Below, one piece after another: positions 34,669-46,679 of a stretch of DNA of 64,000 bases. The notes under the pieces were generated by a model that made no database searches, had not been told where the DNA came from, and worked only from the letters and a program-made list of their open reading frames with translations. A program made the translations under genes and the position numbers. Where the stretch lies: positions 4,340,001-4,404,000 of the forward strand of contig CAUWAG010000012.1 in the NCBI GenBank assembly GCA_963556695.1, written 5' to 3'. Source of the DNA: Anthostomella pinea (taxonomy: Eukaryota; Ascomycota; Sordariomycetes; Xylariales; Xylariaceae). The number at the start of each line of letters is the position of its first letter. Position 1 is the first letter of the stretch.

Positions 34669-35994
34669 ACCATGAGTTTATATGCAAGCCACGGGCTCAG
34701 TATAGCCATGTTATATACATTGGGTGGAGATTACGGCGAGCATACTGCCTTATGTAAGTGTCTACGCAAGCACCTAGCCGGCATACTGAACTCTTTCGTG
34801 TAACTTGAGACTTCCGCCCCTCACCAAACGTTACCATGCAGTCTATTGTCGTGACTTTGTCTGGACCACCAGCCTGCGTTACGCGCATGCATCAGTAGCT
34901 TGGGCTGACAGACATGTATGTCTCATATTTAATCAAGATTGCGGGGGACGTCAACTGATTGCCATGAGCTTCAAGAGCGATTATCGGCCCGCGGCCAATA
35001 TCCTGATGCAAGGGAAGAATCATGAACCTGAGTTGGCCTTACCTACTGACTAGGCCCTACATCGCTGTCCAGGAAGCTACTTTGGTGCCGCCATGAAGAT
35101 TCGAAACCATGGCTGTTGCGCATCGCCAGTGTCACTGCCGCGAAAGCTTCGTGTTCCTGAACCCGCCTCAATATAAGTGATTGTGGGGTAAGGCAGCATG
35201 TAGATAGAGAAGTACATAAGATTGTATTACAGACCTTCACGCAAAGGAGAATTATGGATGTGAATCCCGAGTAACAGCACTGGATGTATGGTAGAACGGA
35301 GAAATTGAATTAGGCACATCAAGTGCCGTTCCTGTGGCTTAAAAGACTATGAAAATATGCGGACATAAACCACAGGAAGTAGCCCATGGCAAGCTACAAG
35401 TCCAAACTTCTTAGCTTGCTCGCAGAGCTTACGTTGAACGCCACCCATATGCTGCCAGCTGCATGTAGTGGCTTGATAATATCCGTATTGCTCTTGAACA
35501 CACATTGTGGATGATAACTTACTAGCTTGTGTGTTCTTGATGCGTCTGTTAGATGTGGGGTTTTGGCTTCGAGGTATGTGATGAAGCTATAGAATGTATC
35601 GCGTACGTATAGAGAGAGCTACCGAGCACAGTTTCGTCTTTGTAGCTTTCGCACAAAGTGCAGGACCGACCAAGGCATTGTGCCCCTTGTTGCCCCCAAT
35701 AAAACATCAACCTCGTGGAGACAAAGAATCTTTGAGCTGGGCCAAAATCTGGCCGTAGTTGAGATGTTTGTCTGTTCGTGGAAGGGGAGAGCGGCGGACT
35801 CTCAGATATAAAGAAGAAAAGGAGAGGAATTGAATAGGGGGGAGGTGTGAGTGGGGACTAATGAATTCATCCCGGGCATCGCACGGGCCATACCCGATAA
35901 GCCCCGCGGATCGACCCCTCCAAGGCCGATAAGCGCAAAAAATATGTGATGGAGGAAGAGACGATGCCTCATTTTCACCGTCTACAACTTCGAG
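34669..35994. other. intergenic, nothing recognised
   Basis: About 1.3 kb between the inverted-repeat copy D and TSR4. Short frames only. The last 100 bp precede the TSR4 start and are purine-rich (GGAAGAG type). Confidence 0.5.
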
Positions 35995-37410
35995 ATGGCA
36001 CCATACGACAGTGACTCTTCTGCAGGGGAGGAAGAATACTACACGGAGACAAATGTCCTACTAGGATATGCCTCCAAAGATGCGGATGACGACACAATAA
36101 GCCGTTTAGGTGGTCGACCCGTGAGTATCGACTCCTTCTATATCAACCTGCCCTTCTGCATATGAATTCCTCGACTTACGCAAGACCGCTGCCAGGACTG
36201 GCTCGACGCCGAAACACCACCCTCGGCTTCCCTGGCAAGATGTAAGATCTGCAAGGATATGATGGTCCTACTATTGCAGTTGAACGGCGAACTACCTGAC
36301 CGATTTCCCGGCCACGAACGGCGGTTGTTCGTGTTTGCCTGCAAGAAGAAGGGCTGTCGGCGCAGAGAAGGCAGCATTCGCGCCCTACGTAGTCTACGGG
36401 TAGCCCCCGGCAGCAAGACTGCTCCCTTGAAGGGCGAGAAGAAGCAAGTTGAGAAGCCGAAGCCGAAAGAAGAGCCGAAACCTACTCCCAATCTAGGAGA
36501 GACCCTCTTTGGTGCGAAGCCACTTGGAGGCTCGTCAGGCTCTGCGAATCCCTTTTCGACATCCGGTGCGTCGTCCAGCAGCAATCCATTCGCCAGCGCG
36601 GGCAATCCATTCAGCAGCAAGCCTGCGCAACCGACAAAGACAAAGCCCGAGTCTGATACCACCACCGAGGAAGCTGCTCCCAAGTCCACATCTACCGAAG
36701 ACGACATCTCAAACCTCCCCAAGACCTTCGCAGAGACTCTCTCCCTCAACAACAACCAAGCAACCGTGTCTGTGCCGCCCTCAGAGCCCTGGCCCGCGGA
36801 GGCAGAACAGCCGGCCCCGTACCCCATCGCATACCTCTCCGACGCCGACTACGAAACCCTAGATCCGACACCACCGCCTATAGCACAAGCCACGACGCAG
36901 ATGGACACTGATGATCCGTCGTCAATCTCTGCCGGTGGTGGTAAAGAGGACCGCGAGGTCTTCGAGTCGACCATGGATGGGGCATTTCAAAAATTTGCGG
37001 ACCGCCTCGCACAGAACCCGGAGCAAGCGATCCGGTACGAATTCGGGGGCCAGCCTCTGCTGTCGTCAAAGACGGATGCTGTGGGCCAATTGCTGGGCGG
37101 TGGTGCTGGTGTAGCTGCGGCTCTGGGAGTCGGTGTGAACGTTGCTAAAGCGCCGGGCGCGAAGGGGATGCCGCGGTGTGCCAACTGTGGTGCCGGTCGT
37201 ACGTTCGAGGTCCAGCTGTGTCCACATGCTATCACCGAATTAGAGTCGGAGGAGATGTCGCTTGAGGGGATGGACTGGGGCACGGTGATTGTAGGTGTGT
37301 GCGAGAGAGACTGCCAGGCCAGGGGCGTGGGAGAGGGCCAGGTTGGTTACCTGGAGGAGTGGGCTGGCGTGCAGTGGGAGGACCTTACTGGCAACGGTAC
37401 TCGTCGATGA
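35995..37410 (+). CDS. TSR4: Tsr4/PDCD2-family ribosome assembly chaperone
   Basis: Exon 1 is 35995-36120 and exon 2 is 36196-37410, giving 446 residues; the intron is GTGAGT...GCCAG, phase 0. The N-terminus (VLLGYASKDADDDTISRLGGRP-DWL) and the first zinc-binding block CKICKDMM...FACKKKGCRRREGSIRALRS match PDCD2 N-terminal features. A long disordered Ser/Pro/Thr linker follows (about residues 105-270). The C-terminal PDCD2_C domain shows PRCANCGAGRTFEVQLCPH, then MDWGTVIVGVCERDC and YLEEWAGVQWED. In yeast Tsr4 escorts ribosomal protein Rps2/uS5 during small-subunit assembly, and the same role is inferred here. Confidence 0.9.
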
Positions 37411-37845
37411 TCCGCATGATGACCATCATGTCGTCGGCTTTGAACGCAAGACATAGGCCCGGAAGTGGTAGCGTAGCTACCCTGTGGTAGTTAATGATCA
37501 AAAGTCCGATAAACTACAATATGCGACGGCATGGCGATGATGCAAGTGAGCCTCTCGTTTATATATCTGGAGGTTGAACTGAAGTAGATATCGGAGGGAC
37601 TCGACTCTTGGGTTTTCAACACAAGATCAATGGTTCCCCTGAACGACTCAGTACCTATTCATACACTCGGAGTACTAATAACTCCACGGTCTGAGACTCG
37701 TTCTCGAGCCTTCTCTGCACCTACCAGTCCCCCAAACCGGTGCCCGCCTGGACCCAATGGTCTTCAACCCGCCTCAAGACCAACGGCAGGCGCAAAACCG
37801 CATGAAAAAGTACGACCTGGTCCCCTTCTCTCATCCCATACCGGC
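37411..37845. other. short intergenic stretch
   Basis: Convergent 3' region between TSR4 and the minus-strand fragment. No gene recognised. Confidence 0.4.
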
Positions 37846-38200
37846 CTATGCAAGCCGGCCCTGCTTTGTTCTATACACGGTGCGTTTCTCCGCCTTCTCC
37901 AACTTCTTCATAGCCGGCATCACATGCACCTGCCCTTTTAGCATCGCCTCCCTTAACATCTCCTCCTGGCGTTCAAACGCCCCAGCCGCATCCGCTTCTT
38001 CACTACCCTCTCGAAACTGGCCCGTGAGATGTGGCAACAGCTCTGGGTGGGACGACAAACCTAGCTCCGCGAGCATGTTGTCGCGTTGTTCGCCTGTGCA
38101 CATGCTGATCTCGTTCTGGAGCATGAGGATGAATAACTGCGCGATGTTCGACGTACGTGTAGCAGAAGGGGGGGGGGGGGGGGGGGGGGGGGGGGTCGAC
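37846..38200 (-). CDS. unrecognised small protein, 3' exon; 5' part obscured by a G-run
   Basis: The minus-strand frame ends at TAG 37846. Upstream it reads PSATRTSNIAQLFILMLQNE and continues through helical, charged sequence (LGLSSHPELLPHLTGQF, AFERQEEMLREAMLK, MKKLEKAEK). It looks coding, with strong amphipathic helices. Going 5' it runs straight into the 28-base homopolymer (poly-C on this strand), which would encode Pro, and then an in-frame TAG. The exon may begin at the TTCTGCTAG acceptor near 38201. No domain was recognised. ATG 38124 is the first Met and would give 92 residues. Upstream exons were not found. Confidence 0.45.
38168..38195. repeat. 28-base G homopolymer
   Basis: An uninterrupted run of 28 G residues, flanked by CAGAA and TCGAC. 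It is either a real mononucleotide repeat at a gene boundary or an assembly or base-calling artefact. Confidence 0.9.
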
Positions 38201-38585
38201 TAGCAGAAATCAGTTATCTACCCCCTACTGCTGCCCCTTTGCTGACGTAGGTTGTCCTTGGTTCCAACGTAGATCACTTACTGAGTGTCTTGGCCTACTT
38301 CCGCACAACTTACATTCTATTCTTAATCGTTCTCCGATTCCCCTCTATCCCTTTGCTTCTATACAGGTTTCTTCCTTGTTTACCTGACTGGATACAGGTA
38401 GGAGATTAGTCACCGGTCTTTAACCGAGGCTCCGGGAGCGGACGCATAGAACTGAACGCAAGCATCAAACTTCTGATTCCTGTCAGCTGCAGCCTACAAC
38501 ACCGTACCAAGCCGATTTCATCGAGGACCCTACAACCGAGTCAGACTCAGCATTAAACTAAATGTAACTATAAAATCCCGGCAAC

Positions 38586-40826
38586 ATGTATCCTTTATCG
38601 AGACTTTGTGACAAGTGCAAAGCCATCGAGCTCGATGATTCCCGATACGGCGCTCGTGCAGCGCTGGACCACCAGGGCCATCCAGCTCTTAATTTTGGGC
38701 AAGATAACCACCAAAAAAATGCTGACCCTGGATTTTGAGATCCTGGACGTGTTTCCGGCTTTACCCTATGTTACTCAGTCCGCCGATAATGGCTGCGACT
38801 GTTGTCGTTGGCTCAAAGGAAACCTCACTTCTGAGCTGGACGAACTGCTTCCAGCTCCAGGCCGATCAAAGGAGTTCAGAATATCCATAACGGGCCAGTA
38901 TTGTTGGGGAGGAGGCTTGGAACACAGTACTCCAGGCCCAGGGCTTCAAGCACTCGTCATCACCTATCAACTCTACCTGCTTCCGAGTAAGTTGGGAGGC
39001 CATTTGATCTGTGTACTTCACCCGGGCGATGAGCATCCCTAACGGGTCTCCAGGTCTAACGCCAATGTCGGACAATGGTTTCACCCTTGCCTTCGCCGTT
39101 GAAGCGGACACTCATGGTAGGATTGGCTGATCGTTTTTAGGACGCCATATCTGACACCGCACCAGGCCCTCTTCAGTCCTGGCTCGACCTCCGCGTAAAC
39201 GAGTCTGGTTACATCATGACGCCCAAGACGGCCTCTTGGCTTCGCAGTCAGCTCGACGCGTGCCGCTGCCCTGCGCAGGATGACCCCGGGGGTTTCGTTC
39301 CGACCAGACTCATCAAGGTCGATTGCAACCCTCCACGACTCGTGAGAACAGCCGACTTGACTGCCGCCAATGGTGGTACGATCGTTCCCAAATACAGCGC
39401 CCTGAGCTACTGCTGGGGCCCACCAGAAGCGTCCAAACTGCAACTAAAAAGCGAGGTTGCAAGCCTGTATCAACGGACGTCTGGCCTGCTCGGCATAGAA
39501 ATGACGCCAGTCCTGCGAGACGCCATTGCAACGACGCGCGCTCTGGAGATTCCGTATCTCTGGGTCGACGCCCTCTGCATCGTCCAAGATGACGCATTAG
39601 GCTGGGAATTCGAAGCCTGAAGGATGGGAAAGGTCTACTCACACGCTCATGTCACTCTCTGCGTGTGGTCCTCAAAATCTTGCTTAGAAGGCTTCCTCCA
39701 CCGCCAACCCCCGGCACTGACAGTGCCTTTCACGTCCAAGTTAAACCCTCAAGCACGCGGATCTTACAGTCTCCGACCCGTGGGCAGTGTCTGGCCCACG
39801 GTCGCTGTTACCGCAGACTCGAGGGATGCCAAGTGGAACCAACGGGCTTGGACATTGCAGGAGTGGACTATGTCTACTTGAATCGTCGCTTTCGGGGCTT
39901 CTCGGGTCCATTTCCAATGCCCGTTGACACTCCAGACGGAAGGGGAGCCGCCGTCCAGAGAGCATGTGATAATTCAGGCCGGCCACCTTGCCCGGAACTG
40001 GAGCATCGAGTTATGGCACGACTATTGGTACGACGTAGTGGAGGACCTGTCGGAGCGGAAGCTCACGTATGCTACAGACTGCTTCCCTAGCATTTCTGGA
40101 CTTGCCAAGTTCTTCCATTAAACTATCGACGATGGCTATGTGGCTGGCTTATGGAAGAGATCAATCTATAAGGGCCTGTTATGGATTGGAGGTAGGGACG
40201 ATGCCACGTTCAAGGTATTTGTTGACCGACTGACGATCACTGGGGACTATGTCGCCCCTTCCTGGAGCTGGGCTAGCGGCAGGGGCGGAGTGTCTTTCAA
40301 CTGCCCAGAGTCTGATGAGAACAGAAGAAAGGCCACGCATTGGCGTCAGGAATGTTTGCATATCGAGCCAAGGGTCACGCTGAAAGGGGCCGACCCATAC
40401 GGTCAACTCAAACATGCGTCGCTCGTAATCGAATCGCGGATCCGGCCACTGGCGCAGTATAGGCACAAGCTGGGTTCGTGGGGGAACCCGGGCTACGTCG
40501 GGAGCGAAGAAGAGCCCGTGGCAAAGGTGCACGTCGACTGGGCTGCGCACACGGACGGGCCGCCGGAGGACCTGCAGATGCTCCTGCTAGGAAGCGCGGA
40601 ATTGGACGAGGCCTGCCCGGGCGCTGCCTCTCAACCACAGCCTTGGGGAGACAGAGACGGCGTGCAAGTAAGGAGGCAAAGGTTGGCCTACGGTCTGCTC
40701 GTCTGGCCCGTACCCGGCACCGATGTCTTCCTCCGGGTGGGAATAGTTCATTCGATACCGAATAGACACGGAGGGGGGCTTTCGTTCTTCGAGGGTTGGG
40801 GAGAGCGGACAGTTACACTCATCTGA
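38586..40826 (+). pseudogene. HET-domain (heterokaryon incompatibility) gene, RIP-like nonsense mutations
   Basis: Starts ATG 38586 with a Cys pair (LCDKCKAIELDD). An A7 run near 38713 marks a frame change into LDFEILDVFPALPY and GCDCCRWLKG. After a probable small intron near 39117 the frame from 39159 to 40826 is one frame broken by TGA 39618, TGA 39879 and TAA 40119. All three HET motifs are present: YSALSYCWG, LWVDALCIVQD and RAWTLQEW. By position the stops replace Arg, Arg and Gln codons (CGA, CGA, CAA), each one C-to-T step. The C-terminal part includes a conserved WSWAS and an intact 228-codon tail. HET proteins trigger incompatibility or cell death on recognition of non-self. This allele should be null unless it is recoded. 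Confidence 0.85.
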
Positions 40827-41248
40827 ACGGACAAGATGATGGACAACCAAACTCCAGTCGTGCGCTGCCCGTTTAAGCACGTTATTTGTGATTAGCACCC
40901 GTAGCTTCACTAGCCATTGCCAAAAGAGTAGCGGTCATAGAATCTGCCTTCTTCGGCTGAAAGATTCGGATTCATGGATGGTTTTGGTGTTGTTGTTACC
41001 TGATGACAAGGAAGCCTGAAAGTTGACAGCCGTTAAAAGACGCCAGCACAGATGTACACCGTATAGATGCATGAACATGCATAAGCTGAGATACGGTATA
41101 AAAGCCTAGGCTAGCCCACTCCCGGCCTAGTGCCCACAAGCACAATTCGGCTGCGAAATCTTGGGCTCCCTCTTCAACAACTGCCCCACCACACGAATTT
41201 TGAACCTTTTGATCATCGTCAAGCAACCTCGCGATCACACACGTCAAG
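40827..41248. other. intergenic, upstream of eIF3k
   Basis: About 420 bp between the HET relic and eIF3k, with no gene recognised. It presumably carries the eIF3k promoter. Confidence 0.45.
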
Positions 41249-42186
41249 ATGGATTCCGAAGACCCCCAGGAGCGCCCAGAGGAGATCACCAGCATCATCA
41301 ACGGGCTGGAGCGGTACAACCCCGAGGCCGTCGGCAACCTCGAGGAGTACCTGCGCCACCAGTGCGAACACAGATACACCGACTCCAACGCGAACCGGAC
41401 ACTCCTGAAGCTGTGAGTGCCCTCGACCGTCTTTACTCCAAGCTGTCTTTCCGGCTGTTGGAATGATGATGAAACGTCAACGTTTCCTATTACCTGAACA
41501 GTGGCGCCGGGCCTTGAATCAGCCTGCCACTTTGAAGTTCATTATTAGCTCTATCTGATCCAACTCATACTCCTTCTCGCCAATCTTCCTCGCGGCATCT
41601 GGCTGTCGTGGCGGTCTTTGCTGACGTATTCCCTCTCTGGAACAGATACCAACTCAACCCCGACCGCGTCAAGGATGAAGTCATAACCAACATCCTGGTG
41701 AAAGCCCTGACGTGCTTCCCCTCACCACAATTCTCCCTCGCCATGCACCTGATCCCTCCCTCCATTCTCGCACCCAACTCGCGCGCCGAACTGCCCGAGG
41801 CCATCGCCAAGCTGCGCGAGCTGAGCAACCAGCTGCAAGGCTCCCAATACGCGCGCTTCTGGGCCACGCTCGACTCGGATGACCTCTACGCTGATCTGAC
41901 CACCGACATCGAGGGCTTCGAGGAGCTGATCCGCATCCGGATCGCCACGCTCATCAGCCACGCCTACCGCGAGATCGAGATGAGCATACTGGAGCAGTGG
42001 CTCGGCATGGACGATGCCGATGCCATGAAGTTCGTCACCGAGACGGCGGGCTGGAAGGTCGAGAATGGTATCGTCAAGATACCCCGGAATCCGGAGAACG
42101 AGGCAAAGAAGTCGGAGGTTCGCGAGGACGTCAATGTTGATATGTTCTCGAGGGTAGTCAGACGGGCTTGGGAGGAGACTGCGTAA
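41249..42186 (+). CDS. translation initiation factor eIF3 subunit K
   Basis: Exon 1 is 41249-41412 and exon 2 is 41646-42186 (233 bp intron, GTGAGT...ACAG), giving 234 residues, normal for the family. Landmarks are the N-terminal RPEEITSIINGLERYNPE, the LLKL-YQLNPDRVKDE splice join, the FPSPQFSL stretch, QLQGSQYARFW, and the winged-helix part RIATLISHAYREIEMSILEQ. eIF3k is a peripheral, non-essential subunit of the eIF3 complex on the 40S ribosome, in the cytosol. The frame is intact, and two HET relics flank it, so decay has spared it. Confidence 0.95.
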
Positions 42187-42990
42187 GGTAGTCGGTTCTG
42201 CGCGGTGTCATATGGTCAATGGTCGATATAATTTGATCTGCATTATGTGAAAGACGAAAAGGGTCTTTGGCGTTGGGGAATACAGCTTAAGACACTGATA
42301 GTGTCTTCGTGCGCTCAGTGGGCTCACTTGTGCCGTCCGTAGACGGCGGTTATGGGAAGACGAAACGAACAAAATGATTATCTAGTTGAGCTTGTTCTCG
42401 TGACAATGATGGCCGCAATCAACAGGTCGCGCGAATCGATAACTTCCAGAATATTGTCAATCTCAACTTGGTTGATCAAGTCTCGCATCCTATGGAATCA
42501 AGATGAGCCTATCAACTATTCATGGCAGTCCTGACTATATCTACAACTACAAGACAAAAGACTTTTCTACTGTACATGAACGCAGATAAGTGTCTGATTA
42601 CACATCCATGTGCGGACTAGCTGCACCGCCCACGAACGGTTGATCAACTCTCTTCATCCCGCTACGACCTTCGCTGTGATCGAGTTCCTGATCTCGGAAA
42701 GACACTTCAGTCGGTCGATACTTGATCATCGGCTATATCCTTCCGCACTGTAGAGGGACGGAGTCTGCGTCCAACTACTCAAGATCCCAGCCCAAAGGGG
42801 CGACGTCGAGAGAAGACTCCCTCGCCAGTCAAGAGGCCGAGATGAGAAAGCTCGCAGCACATTCCTCGTTGCCATCGCAGCTATCATGCTATCATACTAT
42901 CCATCTTCTGGCGCCCCAGATCTGGTCCTACCGGCATGACAGGCACCAGCGACGTCTCGACGCCCTATCTATGTAGGTAAGAAGCGCTCA
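42187..42990. other. intergenic, nothing recognised
   Basis: About 800 bp. Short frames only. The last part may hold decayed upstream sequence of the HET fragment. Confidence 0.4.
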
Positions 42991-43458
42991 ACACGGACGC
43001 CGAAAAGATAGGACTTGTAGTTGCGATTCTGCCGTCTGAACAAGATGACAAGATAGTCTCGTGTCAACTGAACTGTTCAAGGCATCTCTCAAGGATGATG
43101 GGCCTGCAGTATGCCGCCCTTTCCTACGTCTGGGACGACGCATCAATACCTAACATCATTGACAGAATACTTCCTCATGAAGGGACACACCATCTCCGTA
43201 ACCACGAACCTCGCCTTGGGCGCCCTCAGGCGCCTCCGCAACTCAAACAGCACTCCGCATCGACAACTCCAGCACCCCCATCCCCATCCTCCCCCTCTGG
43301 ATCGACGCCCTGATCATAAAACAGCACCCCATCCACGAAAAGAGAGCGCCCAAGTCGGAGGCGTGAAGCCCATCTACTCACGCGCCTCGAGCGTGATCTC
43401 CTGGCCCGGCGAGCCGGACGACGCCCAGCTCATTCTTAGGTATTCAAGTAACTTTTAG
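42991..43458 (+). pseudogene. HET-domain gene fragment
   Basis: Three short frames read in the order of a HET domain: LVVAILPSEQDDKIVSCQL then LQYAALSYVWDDAS; HTISVTTNLALGALRRLRNS; WIDALIIKQHPIHEK then VGGVKPIYSRASSVISWPGEPDD. Members normally show YVWGD and WIDALCINQ, so the Gly and Cys/Asn positions have changed. At least two frame changes separate the pieces, and nothing after 43458 continues the protein. It is a 5' fragment of a second HET gene. Confidence 0.78.
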
Positions 43459-43652
43459 AATAAAGACCGATTATTACCTTGTAGTGACGCTGGTCCCTTA
43501 TTCTGGAACCGCTATCAGTAGACCTTAGGGCAAGCGATCATATTCATCCGCATGTTATTCATTAACATCTCTATGCCTCGTATTTATACGTCTACCACTT
43601 GCTTCATTCTATCCCACAGTCGCCTCCCCAAAGCAGTCTCTACCCAAGCTCT

Positions 43653-45423
43653 TCACCCCTCTATCAAGAGAGACTGGCCAGTCATGTCCTCGGGGACAGG
43701 TAGTCCCATCGCGATCAGGATTGTAGGAGCCACATCGCCCAACACGCCATCGGTCTTCTTCAACGACCATCCAGCCGGGGCGTTGTCCATGATGAAGGGG
43801 ACCTTGTTGGTGGTGTGGGACGTCTTGGGCTTACCGTCGGCGAACTTCATCTCCTCAGCGTTGCCATGGTCGGAGGTGATGAACAGGATGTATCCTTCCT
43901 TTTTACAGGCTTCACGGATCATTCCGATGGCTTTGTCGGTAGCCTCCACACCGACGAGAGCGGCTTCGTAGACACCGGTGTGTCCAACCATGTCAGGGGG
44001 AGCGAAGTTGTTCATGACAAAGGGGAATTCCTGCTCGCCAAGTCGCTTGCAGACTTGCTTGCCAACACCCTCGGCAGACATCTCAGGAGCCTTGTCGTAC
44101 GTGGCTACACTCTTGTTGGACGGCACAAGATCTTGTGACTCGTCACGGGTCTCTAGAGCGAAAACCTTCTCAACACCACCATTGAAGAAGAAGGTAACGT
44201 GCGCATACTTCTCAGTCTCGGCGATATGGACCTGCTTGACCTTCTGCTTGCCCAGCCACTCAGCCAGGACGTCGGTCATGCGCTGGGGCTCGAAAGCGAT
44301 CTCGAAGGGGTAGTCCGTCTTGTATTGCGTCATAGTAACCAGGTGGATCTTGGGGTAGGGAAAGTCGGGTCTGGGAGAGCGGTCGACGTCGCCGAGTAGC
44401 TGGGTGATCTGTCGTACTCGGTCTGATCGGTAATTGAAGAAGAAGACCTCGTCGTCGTCCTTGATACGGGCCTCTTCGCCGCCAAGGATGATTGGCTTCA
44501 GGAACTCGTCGTTCTCGCCCTTCTCGTACCTTTCCTTGATAGTCTTGACAGCGTCAGAGCTTTCCTCGCCCTCGCCAAGGATCATGCCCTTCAGCGCGAG
44601 CTCGACTCTCTCCCATCTCTTGTCACGGTCCATGGCGTAGTATCGTCCGACAACAGTGGCGATTTGGCCAGTGCCAATCTCCTTGGTCTTTCCAACAAGC
44701 TCCTCTATGTATCCTGCACCAGACTTGGGGTCGGTATCTCGGCCGTCTCCGAAGCAGTGGATAAAGACCTTGGGTACGCCGGCGGTCTTGGCGGCCTTGA
44801 GGAGGGCATAGAGATGATCTTGCTTGGCGTGCTACATACAGCACAGTTAGCAAGCGAAACCCAATTTCCCAGGGTCATGCATATGACATACCACACCGCC
44901 GTGGGAGACAAGACCACACATATGTAGGCGGCCGTTGCCGTTCTTCGCACTCTCCAGGACCTTCTTTATCATTGGGGTGTTGGCGAACTCCCCCTTCTTG
45001 ATGGTCTGGTCGATCCGCACGACATCCTGCCACACAACACGTCCAGCGCCAATGTTCAAGTGGCCGACTTCGGAATTGCCCATCAATCCTTCAGGCAGAC
45101 CAACGGCGAGGGAGGAGGCTTCTAGCTCGGTGAAGCCGGTTGCGCTCTTGGACAGATCGTCCATAACAGGGGTCTTCGCGTTGGTGATTGCGTCGCCATC
45201 CTTGGGAGAGTCGGCGCCGGGAATACCCCAACCATCAATCACGACTATAGGAACGAACAAGCAACAATATTAGCCAGGCAATCTCGAGGTATGTCAGGAC
45301 GTAGCAGGTTGTGACGAAGTAGTCGGGCTGTCTGGACTTCGGAGGAGGGACAGGAGGGGCAGGAGGGGCAGCAGAGGAGGAATGGGTCGTACTCAAGCAG
45401 GCCTTTTGTCTCGGGGTAGTCAT
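43653..45423 (-). CDS. 2,3-bisphosphoglycerate-independent phosphoglycerate mutase (iPGM)
   Basis: Exons 45423-45393, 45244-44892 and 44831-43653 give 520 residues, the usual length. Exon 1 encodes MTTPRQKACL; joining across a GTACGA...CTATAG intron yields KACLIVIDGWGIP, the metal-binding N-terminus. The catalytic Ser motif MGNSEVGHLNIGAGR follows, then FGDGRDTDPKSG (substrate-binding), FFFNYRSDRVRQ, VGHTG and the C-terminal metal site ITSDHGNAEEM with HTTNKVPF. It interconverts 3- and 2-phosphoglycerate in glycolysis using two divalent metals, in the cytosol. The first intron is 148 bp, longer than most here. Confidence 0.96.
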
Positions 45424-46244
45424 TGTGGCTCTAGTATTCTCGGATTCTAGGTTCTATAGTGATGATCTAGGTTGAAAAGGAGGAGAGAGAGTTAATAAAG
45501 GTGTTGCGTGATTTTCCGACGACCTCGGGTCGAGAAGTGAGGTGTTGAGGTGTTTGTAGGCGAAGAGTTGATAGGATGGTGGGGGAGTTTCAAGCCGGTG
45601 GGATTTCTTACTCGCCCAGACCCAGCGACTATTCTATTGCACTTGGACTGCTATTAGGTATGATCGCAATGTGTAAGAGATGGAATCTTCAATCTATATG
45701 TGTGTGATGCTATTCCAACACAGGAGACTCTTCTACGACGGCATCTATCGTAGCTTCTAAGGTGACAGTCGGGTATATTCGAAGCGATGTCTTGGTGAGG
45801 GACATGTTTCCATCCCACCTGCACCATCTGCGGATTACCCCTCCATACCATTCCCATGGGTTCGCGCTTTTGACGTCAGTGCACGCGCCCTAGCTTCCAG
45901 GTCAGGTCTTCAGCTATCTACTGAGCTCCCATCGCCATCGCCATCGCCATCGCCATCGCCGCCCACATTGTTTTTCCACCGTGACCTCTACACACCAAAC
46001 ATCTTTCCGAGACTTACCGATCCGACCTCTCGTATAATGCAAGGCTAACGTACAATCCCGAGCCTCATCCCGCCAAACACCTCATGGCGACATCCCCAAG
46101 CTTGGGCCCAACTTTGCGCAACGACTACGAAACTCAATCTAGGTAGCTCCCAGCCCGCCAACCGTCGATCCAGCAGTCCGGCCATCTCGTGCCAATCTCG
46201 ACGATCAACCACCTCACCAACCCTATCTACCCAACCCCCTCAAA
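45424..46244. other. divergent promoter region between iPGM and Med9
   Basis: About 820 bp between two outward-facing genes. It contains a CCATCG hexamer repeat at 45929-45962 and a C-rich leader before the Med9 start. No other element is identified. Confidence 0.5.
45929..45962. repeat. (CCATCG)n tandem repeat
   Basis: Five to six perfect copies of the CCATCG hexamer in the intergenic region. Confidence 0.9.
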
Positions 46245-46679
46245 ATGGCAACCAACCTCCCCGCCTACCCAGCCGCGCACCCCTCCGGCCTCAACCCCGA
46301 CACGATCGACACGCTCAACGAGCTCGCTTACCTCCTTACACGCCTACGCACACCCGCCTCGACCTCTACAGACACAACCAAAACTACAGGCGCAACACCC
46401 TCACAGACAACACAAACCCAAACCCAGTCGCAACCGGGCGAGCTCGCCCTCAAAGAAGTCCCCGCCGCGACCGACGCGCTGAAGCACCGGTTCCAGAAGG
46501 CGCGCGCGCAGCTGCGGGCGCGGCTGCCGGACCTGGACCGCGGCATCCCGGAGCAGGAGGCCGAGATCGCGGCACTGGAGGCCAGGCTGGCGCGCCAGCG
46601 CGAGACTCTTACGAAATTGCGGGAGGTCGGGGCGCGCACGGCGGCTGGGGCTGGGGATGGGGATAGGATGGTGGAGTGA
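46245..46679 (+). CDS. Mediator complex subunit 9 (Med9)
   Basis: A single exon of 144 residues. The N-terminal helix PDTIDTLNELAYLLTRLR is followed by a Thr/Gln-rich linker, the segment LALKEVPAATDALKHRFQKA and a heptad-rich helix with IPEQEAEIAALEARLARQ. This matches the compact helix-loop-coiled-coil layout of fungal Med9 (Cse2), a middle-module Mediator subunit that bridges activators and RNA polymerase II. The start context (AAAATGGC) is good. Small size and coiled-coil bias leave some doubt about the family. Confidence 0.7.
   Translation: MATNLPAYPAAHPSGLNPDTIDTLNELAYLLTRLRTPASTSTDTTKTTGATPSQTTQTQTQSQPGELALKEVPAATDALKHRFQKARAQLRARLPDLDRGIPEQEAEIAALEARLARQRETLTKLREVGARTAAGAGDGDRMVE

Noticed and set aside
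34690..34780. Possible extra relic of the MITE-like family
   Set aside because: GGCTCAGTATAG and TTATGTAAGTGTCTACG resemble terminal motifs, but no paired end was found.
36138..36827. 229-codon minus-strand frame
   Set aside because: Antisense shadow of TSR4, whose sense frame carries clear PDCD2 motifs.
45929..45962. Regular repeats suggesting a CRISPR-like array
   Set aside because: It is a simple hexamer microsatellite without spacers, in a fungal genome.
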